Positions 10,901 to 22,900 of a stretch of DNA of 64,000 bases are shown here, piece after piece. The notes beneath the pieces are model-generated. The model was not told where the DNA came from. It was given only the letters and a program-made list of their open reading frames with translations, and made no database searches. The number at the start of each line of letters is the position of its first letter. Position 1 is the first letter of the stretch. Source of the stretch: Gonatopus flavifemur (Eukaryota > Arthropoda > Insecta > Hymenoptera > Dryinidae); contig JAFFJZ010000100.1 in assembly GCA_018340375.1 (NCBI GenBank), positions 62,001 to 126,000 of the forward strand, written 5' to 3'. The translations under genes and the position numbers were made by a program.

Positions 10901-13900
10901 AGGTTGAGAGGATTCCTATCTCATATTCATCGACGCGCACCAGGGAATCAACTTTTTCTCTCCTGGGGAAAAAAGATTAAATCTAATGAGATCTATGTAT
11001 ATCTCTTGAGATATATGTAGATTTCTTCACATCCAAATTTTTGAGAAAATCTCTGCAAGTCTCCTGATATCTATTTCCATTGAAAGATTTCAAGTTTAGC
11101 AAACATATCTGAGATTTTCTGATATCTACTCACATCTGAAGATTCATGTTGCTGAAGTTTAAATCGTTTATTCAAACGAATTGGTAATCGAATAACGAAA
11201 TACTCAGCTGTCAAAGACCCAAAGTTTTGCGGTATATGTTTTGAACCATGTTTTCAGTTCCAAGGAGTTCATTCGAGAGAATCAACACCGATGATTATTC
11301 AAATTTTTTGAGTTTTGAATTCTCGTTTCGTTTCTATAAACGATTCAAACTTTAAGAACATGAAGATTCCAATTTTGGAAGGAATCCAAGAAGTATAGGG
11401 AGTTTTCAAAGGAACTCTGGAGATCCCTGGATATCTTTTTGGACCTTTGTACATCTTTTGGATCTCTTCCAAAATGGAAATCTTTCCATGTAAGAAAAAA
11501 CATTAAGAGATTTGTAGACATTTTTTCAGAAATTGAGATCTTAAGAGATCCACATAAATTTCAAGAGATCTACATAGATCCTATAACATCAAATCTTTTT
11601 TTCTCGGACTAACATGAAAGAATATATTCGCAGACAGCATCACAATTCTCAATGTATTCATAAAGAATTCTTTATGAATTAACAGAGTTCCCAAGGTACT
11701 GAATATAAATTTCTGTTGAATTGTGGTGTTAGCCGGGGTTACTAATTACTTCTGTTAATATTCGACCCTCATCCCTCAGTTACCCTACGTATTTTTGCGT
11801 ATTTTAATTCACCTTTCGTTGTGCGTTGCAGTTTAGTAAATAAAACTTTTTCAATGATAAAGAATGTACTTCGTGTCTTGAAGTTGGTGCCTGTTCTTGG
11901 TTCAAATCCCCCTTGATCCCTTGGTCTTTATCCCTAAGAAGAGGAGATTTCATTTGAAAAAACTTTTGTTCCCTTCAAATCCTGTGGGGTAAGGTTTAAG
12001 GATCAAATTTGCCCCATACAGCACATAATATTGCTGCCGTATTTCAATCTTGATAAAAATATTACAAAACACAACGCAATATTGCAATATCGACGATATA
12101 TTACGAATTGTAATATGGTATTGTGGCAATATTATGATATCAAAAATCACAATGTAATATTACATCAATATTCCAGAATTATAAAAATATTAAGTGTGAA
12201 AAAAACAGTTTTTCTACCCTATTCTTTAGTTGCAAGAGAACAGTTTTTGTTTTCTGAACTATAAGAACTAAACGAATACGTGCCTGTCAAGTTGGCACCA
12301 CATATATACAAAAAAAAATTTTTCGATAGAGTTCTGGATGCGTCTAGCATAGTTCTACAGTTCTCAATCAGTATTGAAAATAGTTCTGGTCATATATGCT
12401 AAAAGATTTTTTTTCAAAGAAATGAGGTGCTAAGTTGACGCTGCACTCCATATGAGAGAAATGGTCAGTATCGGTATAGTTCTGGTATCTACGAATAGAG
12501 TTCTAAAGTTCCTGATAGATTTTGGGGATAGTTCTGACATATACGGGGGATTAGAAGGAAGATTATTTTTCCGACAGCACCCCAAATTTTTGGAACAGTG
12601 ATATGGTGAGGAGTTCTGGATGCAGATTATAATGAGTTGAAGTTCTCCAGAGAGTTCTCCGAGAAACAAGGCATTTATGAGGATTGGGGTACACGAGAAA
12701 AAAGCTGTATATATTTCACGTGAAAAAAGCAGTCTGCGCATGGTGCTCACACGATATTGAGAGTTCTGGGTTGAATAGTGATAGTTCTGGGCTTTTTCAG
12801 ATGGGCATGACTCATAACTTTTGTCCAAAGAGCGGGAACTCTGGGAGGAATCCTCAGAACTGACATAGCGGATGGACAAGTTCAGCGTCTCGGAAGACGT
12901 GTATTCCATCGTAGTTCTCGTCTAATGACTTCGAGTTATGGAGTCACTTTTTAGAGTTCTCTGCTCCGAATCATGATGAATGCTCACAACACGATTGACA
13001 TAGCTGAGAACTCCCAACGTATCCGCGAGAACTATCAGAACATGCCACTGAACATAACCTAAAGAAAAACAATCTACCCACAGTGTTCACTCAAGTATTG
13101 GGGAATCAGAGTCAAATAGTGAGAGTTTTTAGAGTTTTCAAGTTGGAATTGATCAAAATTCCTGTACAGAGATCCAGAACTCCGAAAGAACCCTCCAGAA
13201 CTACCATCGCAAATTGCGAAATTCAGCGTCTCGTGAGAAGTCTATGACATCGCAGTTCTGGTCTAATCAGTTGGAATTCTGGGTGCAAGTCTCACAGTTC
13301 CCCGCTCCAAATCATGATAACTGATCAGAACTCGGTCGACATCGCCGAGAACTCCCAACATATCCGCGAGAACTATGAGAAGATACCACGAACATGTAAT
13401 CAAACAGAAACGGTCTTCCCACAGTTCTTACTCAAGCATTGAGAGTTCTGAGTCGAATAATGAGAGTTCTCACATTTTTCGTGTTGGAATTGATCAGAAC
13501 TCTTGTGCAAAGATCCAGAACTCTGAGAGAACTCCGCGGGGCTGCCATCGCAGATGACAAAATGCAGGGACTCGTGAAAAATCTATGACATTGCAGTTCT
13601 GGTCCAATCGATTTGAGCTCTGGGTCCAGGTCTCAGAGTTCCCTGTTCGAAATGCTGATGAATCCTCAGAACTCGATCGACATAGCGCAGAACTCTGAAC
13701 ATTCCTGTGAGAACTCTGAGAACTTGCCGCGCAGCTGAACAATGGGAGGAAATGATCCTCCCACAGTTCTCTTCGAGTATTAGGAATTCTTGGCCTAATA
13801 GCGAGAGTTCTCAGATGTTTCAGGTTGGAATTGATGAGAACTCTCGTGCAAAGCTCCAGAACTCTGAGAGAACTCCCCGGAACTGCCATTACAATTCGCG

Positions 13901-16900
13901 AAATTCAGCGTCCCGTAAGAATCCTATGACATCGCAGTTCTGGTCTAATCGCCTTGAGTTCTGGGTGCAAGTCTCACAATTCCCCGCTCCAAATCATGAT
14001 AACCGCTCAGCACCCGGTCGACATCGCCGAGAACTCCCAACGTATCCGCGAGAACTATGAGAACATACCACGAACATGAAATCAAACAGAAACGGCCTTC
14101 CCACAGTTTTTACTCAAGCATTGAGAGTTCTGAGTCAAATAATGAGAGTTCTCACATTTTCCGGGTTGGAATAGATCAGAACTCTTGTGCAATAATCCAG
14201 AACTCTGAGATAACTCACCGGAGAGAACCCTGTTATAGATTTCTCATGGGACGCTGCATTTTGTCATCTGCGATGGCAGCCCCGGGGAGTTCTCTCAGAG
14301 TTCTGGATCTTTGCACAAGAGTTCTAATCAATTCCAAGTCGAAAAATGTGAGAACTCTCATTATTTGACTCAGAACTCTCAATGCTTGAGTAAGAACTGT
14401 GGGAAGACCGTTTCTGTTGGATTTCATGTTCGTGGTATGTTGTCATAGTTCTCGCGGATACGTTGGGAGTTCTCGGCGATGTCGACAGAGCTCTGAGCAG
14501 TTATCATGATTTGGAGCGGGGAACTGTGAGACTTGCACCCAGAACTCAAAGCGATTAGACCGATTAGAGCGATTAGTAAGAGTTCCGGAGGCTTGGATAT
14601 GTGCAATGCTATATTTGGGACGAAATTTTCTCTTCCGGGACATATTTTCTTACGCTTAGCACCTCAATGCCTCAACAAAATCCAACAGGAACTGGATTAC
14701 ATCTGAAGTTACTTGATTAAACTAAGAGGTAGGCCACTTAAAAGTGATGATTTTTTGCAATGTAAAATCTTTATATAGTGTTAAAGTAAGTGTACTTCTA
14801 TTTTGCTCAACGCAATGTAAATATTGATAGACTTTTGAAAATGAGTTCATTGTTTCATAACATAAAATCATTCGCATACAAATAAAACCGTGCAAATCAA
14901 CAGCTGAAGGAAAAAATCACAAGTCTAGCCATACGCAACGCACCGCGAAGAAAAATAACGATGGGATACGCATCGAATAAGGAAAAATAACATTCGAACG
15001 CTCACTCTAGCGTGTAGATTTTCTCTATTTTTCCTCTTCGTCACGAGTCGGCTAAACTCGGGGCACATTGTATCATGCGTATAATATAGATATACGGTAT
15101 CAAAAAGATTCAATTAGTAACATTGAGCTCTATATGCATACTGGAGTGATTGCGCATATTGTTCTCCGTAAGCCGAGAGGTGCGATTGGATGAGATTTTA
15201 TCCTTGCTCATTCAATACAAAACCCGAATAGTGGGGGTAAATGGGTGAGATTGCATCTCTTTCTAGCAAATAACGATGTCCTTTTCTAGTCACCTCACAG
15301 AGAACAGTAGGTGCAATCACTCCAGTATGTATATAGAGCTCAATGATAAGTACCACAATCTAGATTAACGAATCTTTAAAGGATAGGTCTTAGATAGTAA
15401 GGAAAAAATCATCATGGAAGGTATCTACTAGGCGCTTCTATAATGCTGTTAGTGACGATTAGCTCATTGCTAACTTGAGAATAAGTTACAGTAACGGTAG
15501 AGCCGTAATATCTTGACTGCTCAATGTCCCGACTCAACAAGATCCCAAATCAATTCATCCCAAAAGACCGATAGTCCGAAATTTGCTGGTTGGTCAACTC
15601 CTAGTCGCTTTCTAGAACTTCCTAAAAGTTGACTAATCAGAAAATCTCGGACCATTGACGTTTTGGGATATATTATTGCGGGACACGGTCTTACATACAG
15701 GTCTGTAAGCTCCTAAAGTGGGGATAGTTCTTTTAGTGATGACATATTTTTTATTGAATAGCCGCAACTTGAAACGGCGCTGTAATCGGAGTGTAGTTGT
15801 TTTCTGTTGTGCACAAGAGATGAGAAATATGCTTATTTCTCTTTATCGCTGTTCAAGTAAACATCTACACCTCGATTACAGCGCCACTACACATGCGGAG
15901 AAAAATTCTTCAACAAGAGAACTACTCCCACCATCCAAATTTGAATAAGTTTCCAGACCTGTTTATATGACCGTGGTTCAGTGGTCACAGATCAAAAACG
16001 CCGACCTTATTCATAAGGACACAACGGGACATACATGTGAACATGTGATACATACATGTTTCAACATGTATGCACTTTTATGTCCGTGTGAGTGAAGTCG
16101 GCGTTTCGGATCTGTGACCACTGCCGTGGTTTGGGATATTGTCGAACCGGGACGTTGAGGAGTTAGGATGTTGCAGCTCTATCACAGTGAAGGTTGAAGC
16201 CCACAAACGCATAAACGTGATGCATAAGGCCATAAGAGCTCAAGCAGTCAATCTTAATAAAAACATGAGACCTTATGTGTTGTGTTTCGTGATTATGCGT
16301 TCGTGTGATTAGGTCTTAACTCCGATGTTGCAAATTATGACTGACTATTATGTTGCATTCCTAAGGTCTGTGTCACATTACACTTAAAAAAGGCGGAAAG
16401 CGGAGCGCGGAACCATTGGTTGAAAAGAAAGGTGACGATTTGTCTCTCTTTTCAACCAAAGGTTCCGCTTTCCACCATTTTTCAGCTCCATGTGACGTGG
16501 GCTCAAGGCTGCCCTCTCATGGTCCGGAATACGTTCCGGCAGAATGGGAATTGAAACAATGCTCAATTTCTTATAGATTTCTGATAGGACGTGCCAAAAT
16601 AAATTGTCAAAACAATTAGTTTACACTCATTCCGCTGGAACGAATTCCAGTCCATGAGAGGCTAACAGGCTCCCATAACCTAACAGAATAACCTAACAGG
16701 CTTATAAGATAGATTCCTTATTTTAATTAACATAGTGTCACAGGTATCGAAAAATCAGAGCACAACGCCCGTATAACGCTGGACGTTACTTGCTAGTTTT
16801 AGAATGGTTCATGCCTCGGATTAAATCTAATGATCAATCTTATCGATCCTTACCTTATCCGATTCAACCTTACATGGATGAGATAATGAAAATCTGATTG

Positions 16901-19900
16901 AATTTGAGCAGATTTATGAAGGTCTAAATAAATGTAGATGATGAAAATCTCAATTCAATGAACCAAAATGTAAGTAGACCATCAATTCCTCCCATCTTAA
17001 AATGAGAATGAGAATAATTCCGCAACCATGGATTGGATCCAAACAGATGTGAACAGATGTTAACCATCTAATTCTTTGAACTTGATGTATCAGATTTTAT
17101 ATTGAATCTAATGAATCGTTTTCCTCGAGTATCATTCAGAATTGGCTATATGGTTTATTTTTTATCTAACATACCACTTTATCATACTTTATTCAGATTT
17201 TTTATCAACGCTCATTTCTTGATCTGTGAATATAGATTCATCGACAGGAATGCCCAAAATGCCGAAAATTAGTTCACCTCCTCGATATGCTAATGTTAAA
17301 TGCTACTCAAAAAACACAGTAGATGTAGAATTCCAAGATGTAGGACCTGAAAATGTGGGATCCCGATCAACTTTACTTGAGTATACATCAATCGAGAATA
17401 GTAAGTATCCAACCATGTAGCTGATCCTTCCACAAATCCCATGACAAATTAATAAGGAATCAAAAGCTCTTTGGCCATAAAGTGATGAGGCATTTATATC
17501 CACGCAAGTATTTCAGTTGAGGGGTAATATTTCCTTGTATTCCCGAAATTTGGGGTCGTCTTCTAAGCCTCACCTTGAACGATAGAAAAGGTTCTCAAAT
17601 ATGGAGTTTTATGCAGGGATCGGCAGTCAGGGCAGGGTTTCCACTCACCTGGAAAACATAGTAAACCTGGACAAGTCAGGGAATTTTGTCATCTGGAAAA
17701 AGTAGGAACCCTGTCAAGAATACTTTTGTAATCCCGAAGTACTTGGAGTGGGAAGTAGTTTTTTGTTTTGGGTGCAATATGTCTGTACTTGAGGTCAACA
17801 AAAATACTCCTGACTGAAAGTACTCCCGGGCTGTTCATCTCTGATACAGGAGCACATCCTCATATGGAATAGTTCAAACAATAGTGCTATTTGTTGAATT
17901 GTACTTTTACATTTTATCTGTTCAGAATATACGAGACAAATAATTCCGACACCAATTTCATAATCAGTTTAATACATTGCTCAGTGTAAATTTGAAATTA
18001 CCACTTCTTCAGATAATCACGAAATACGGGAAGGTAACGAATGTATGAAAAATACGGGTATTATAATATTTGATCCATTCCCAACAAAACAATTCAATTG
18101 GCCTGGAGTTACATCCACTGAAAATAAAGAAAATCACTCCCCCACAGCTGAGAACAGAACATTTTACATTCAAGGTAAGGAACTTGTTGATATTCACTGG
18201 ATAATAAATGATTTCAGACATAGCTGCCAGATTGACTCCGAGTTTTTGTCTCGTATTAGTAATCCTTATTAATTAAACTCCATGATAAGAGGATTCATGA
18301 GCAAGGAGAGTCAATCTGGCAGCTCTGATTTCAGACAATATAAAATTTCTTCTAAGTATCGTATTGATTTGAATGAATATGGGTCATTACACGTAAAATT
18401 TGCATCAAGTTTGTAAATATTTTTGGAATAATCATCTTCTTGTCAAAACATGAGAGACCCGTATTTTTTGTTTTTTTTCGTGATTTTCGGTTTGTACAAT
18501 GGGGTCAAGTTTGCAATTTTCACAAATTCCGTTTTTTGGTAGTATGCAACATGCCCGACTCCGTCATCATTTGTGGATCACTAGTAATATTTAGTAATTT
18601 CACTAAAAACCACCAGTTTTCAGTCAATGACAAGCAGTCGGGCATGTTGCATACTACCCGTTTTTCCAAATGCATGTCTCTAAAGAAGCTTCCGACATAT
18701 AAGAATATTGCAAAGATATAAAAATTAGAGTTTTTTCTGAACTTTTCAAAAATTCGTATGAAATTTTGGTTTCCAAACTACATCTTGTCATAATCCGATG
18801 ATCAACGTATGAAAATTATTTCATTCGAATTTGGACATTTCTAATTGTCAAATTCCACAAATACGATCAATGTGTGGATCGTAACGATATTTTTTGTTCA
18901 TTTCCGAAAATGGTACTCAACGGCATTCAACAGATATGAACAAAATAAGAGTGGCCTGAAAATTTGGCGTGCCCGATTATTCATGACCTGAAATGGAGGC
19001 TAGATACTTGACTCTTAATTGAGGGATTGAGCTATGATTTTGAATCATGCATATACATTGAGTCATATTTTTGTCTTATTTTGTTTATACCTCTTGAATA
19101 CCGTGAAGTATCATTTTCGGGAAGAAACAAAAAATATCTTTATGATCCATAGATTGATCGTATTTGTGGAATTCGAAAATTAAAAATGTCCAAATTCGGA
19201 TGAAATAACTTTTACAACTTGATCATCGAATTATGATAAGGAGCGAATTGAAAAAAAAATTCCACTCAACTTTTCGAAAAGTTCAGAAAAAACCCTAACT
19301 TTCATGTTTCTGCAATATTCTTATGTGTCAAAAGCTTCTCGAGATACATGCATTTAAAAACAACGGAGTTTGTGAAAATCGCAAACTTGACCCCATTGTA
19401 TAAAGCAGAAATCACGAAAAAAAACATACGAGTCTCTTATTTTTTGACAAAGAATCCGAAAATATTTAAAAACTCAATGTAAATCTTTCGTGGAATGACC
19501 CATATGCATTTCAATGATGGTATCTAATTTCTAGCGTTGGGTTATCATTAATACAATCCAGAATACAGTTTTACAATATATTCTGACATGTTTTTTTTGT
19601 AATCGAAGAAATTCTACTTCATACCAACAATTGATGAACTTGTTTCACCATTTTCCGCAGAACACGATGGAACGCCGGAACTCAAAACAGCATTTTGTAC
19701 GCAAAGCAGTGCAAATGCAGACTCATTTTCTTCCCAAAATATGGAGAACGCAAATATGTTTCAAAAAAAATTGGACGCAAGAGTTATAGGTAGCCAATCA
19801 TCGCCATCTATACCAGTGAGTGAGCTTTGTACTTGTTCACAGAATTCAACAACAGCTACAAATGGTATTTTCTTTTTTCATAAATATTTTTTGTAAATCC

Positions 19901-22900
19901 ATAGATTTTCAATTATTTTGAATTAGAGAACCTATATGAAGTTGAATATTTACAATTCTCTCACGTCGCTTAACACTAGAACGATGGCCAAATAAATTGT
20001 TAAGCTTTTTTTCACCTCTGTTTTTATACATGTAATTGCATTCATAGGCGGATAGTCTTCACCTTCTCTGAAAACTCATGAATCACGTTACCGAAAGGAG
20101 ATCTTCTAAAATTTTATCAGACCCTCAAAGTTTAGAATATTTCATCGGAAAGTGAAATTTAGATTCTGAATTTTTGTTGAACTGAAACAATATTTTCTCA
20201 ATCCAAAGCGAGTGTATTTGAAATGAGAAGAATATTGTTTCCGTTACATATGAAACGATGGTTGGGGAATCAAGAAAACTTTTTCTCTGTGTAGTTGATT
20301 TCCAAGTTGATTTTTCCTTCAAAACTGTGGGGAGAATGAATTTATCATTTCACAAATATCCTCTTGATTCCTTATAATCCTTTCAATATCTCATTATCCA
20401 AATGTTCTAATGTCAAATTTCAATTCATCAAAAGAATATTATGGTTCTGTACATTCCATATCATTTTTATGAATGTGAATTTTCTGAGATGGTTGGAAGA
20501 ATATCACAAAATAAGTTTTATGAGGAATGGCGAGATCCATTGTTGTTATTAGTGAGCATTAAGATAATATAATCATTGTATGATTATGAGATATTTCATT
20601 TTGGATATTAATTTTGGCGATTCTTCTCATCATATACATTGAAAATGATGTGCATCCACATGATGTGTTCCGAATATCTTCGATCAGTTCAATACAAATA
20701 TAATCTTTGATCACAATCGAGCGATACAGCGGTACACTTAGAAAAATTGTTCACTTGAATATGAACGTACTAGGCATTCCATTGCATCCAATGAAATTTT
20801 AGTTTTAATTTTGATTCAAGTGAATCTTATTGGAGATGAATAAAAATTTATATGGAGAAAAAAATTTTTTATTTGATCCAACTAAAACTCCAGTATGTTC
20901 ATATTTGAATATAAATTTAGATGATTCAAAGTTTTGCCGATCCAAATGAATCCAGATAAATCCAAATATATCCAAATATCAAATTTTCTCGGTGTAATCT
21001 TTCTGTGGTTGAGTTGCAATGTAATGTTGGTATAATATCACATAGCTCAAAGCGTGTCAATCACGATGTTGCTAAGTTAGGAGATAATAATGTCTCGCCA
21101 TTCAGTATGCTATTCAATAGAGTTAATTAATCGGTAGATTCCGTGGAAAGTCTTCCTAATCTAACAACTCTTCTCAGGAATTTTTCTGAGTATTGCTACG
21201 ATATTACAAATGTTACGATGATGACATTGACATCACTGTAATGTCGCAGGAATATTCCAATACATTACGGAGAGGTTTCATGTTGTGTGAGAACTAATTT
21301 GACCATCATTTTGAATATCTGGTACACATATGGGGAATATCCCAAATATTGTCTCACTAAAACGTCTTTGGATTTAGATGTTTCCAAAGAGCACAAAAGT
21401 GTTGGTGAAATACTGTCGACATTCCACTGAGTCATATTCATTTCGTGCAGTAAAAAACATTCCATACCATGTTCATAAAACGTTCATTTCCGTGAACATA
21501 CTTTGAAGATATGTTGAATGTCTTTATCTGCACCAAATGCATGCAACACGGATATTCTATGAATTTTCTGTGTACGTGGTTGTGTTACTTGGATTGAAAT
21601 TATAACTCAGTTAGCATACAATGTCCAAAAAACATTGCTTCCATATGCCCAAGATCTCAGCCAATCGAAGTATTTGAATTTCATGAACACTGTTATTATG
21701 GGTTTGAAGTGTTAACCTCAAATAATTTTTCAATCTCTATTTAACTTCCTATGGGAATCTTTCAGGAAGATTGAAAATAAATATTGTATTCAGATACTCA
21801 TGTGCAAGTGATTTGGACATTCGCGGACAATTGCATGTTACCAGTATGTCTCTGTAACGTTTTTGGACGTTTTGGAATATTTTTGCACATTTTGCGAGGT
21901 TTTCATGAAAGGTACATGAAACCTCCTAATGCTAACTGGGAAATGGATATGGATGTATATTAGTATATATTCATATGCGAATTAATTATACACATATACA
22001 TATTTAATGACAAGTGCGATTTACATACCTAAATCATTTCCCATTGACATTTTCAGATGAATCTGTCTCTGGTATAGAGAGTATCTTTAGAAGGTGCTTA
22101 AAACCACTTCATACAAAAATCAACTTTCTCATACGATCTAATAAACAAAAGCAGCCGGATGGTATTGAAAATGAGGAGGATAAGTGCCTATTATCTGAGT
22201 TTCCTATACGTACAAAGGAGGAGTTGATTACATCCGAAGAGGATGTAAAATCTAATGATGAGATCAAGAAGCAGTTTGTACGTTTTTCTTCTATACTGTT
22301 TTCTTATTCTACAAGGAATGCAAAATAGAATTCTCCCTAGCAAATCCGATCATACTTCAATCGTACTGGAATTATCCTGTATGTTTGTGAATTTTTCATA
22401 CCGTAATCATACTTAAATAATACTGTTACCGAAATTAGACTGGATTTATACCAAAAATATACCGAAATCTGGTACGTTTTCTGTATTAATTGAGTATGAA
22501 GGATTCATTCTAAATTCATACCGAGTTTATACTGAAAAAATACCAGCTGATTGGGAATTTTTCAGTATACTTTGAGTATAAAAATTTCACAAACATACGG
22601 TATGATTTCCGTCCACTTTTCATCATAGATCGGTATTTTACTAAATTACTACTAGATTCATACTGATTGTATGCCATACGACAATTTTACTAACAAAGTA
22701 CTGGAAATTCCGGTATAATCGGATCAGCTAGGGCTATCACATCGCGTACATCATGGGTTAACGGTAGCCCTTTTTTGCACCGAAGTTATGCTATCCCGAC
22801 AAATGATTGTTCCGAAATTTCGTATCCTGACGGGTTATATCCCGGAAAGTCATGATTGGTTCGTCTGTTGGAATCTATGAAAAATGAGTAATACAATGGG

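Noticed and set aside
12430..14643. Several 60-160 codon frames rich in Ser/Arg/Glu
   Set aside because: They follow the 340-bp repeat unit and occur on both strands; typical shadow frames of a repeat lacking stops.
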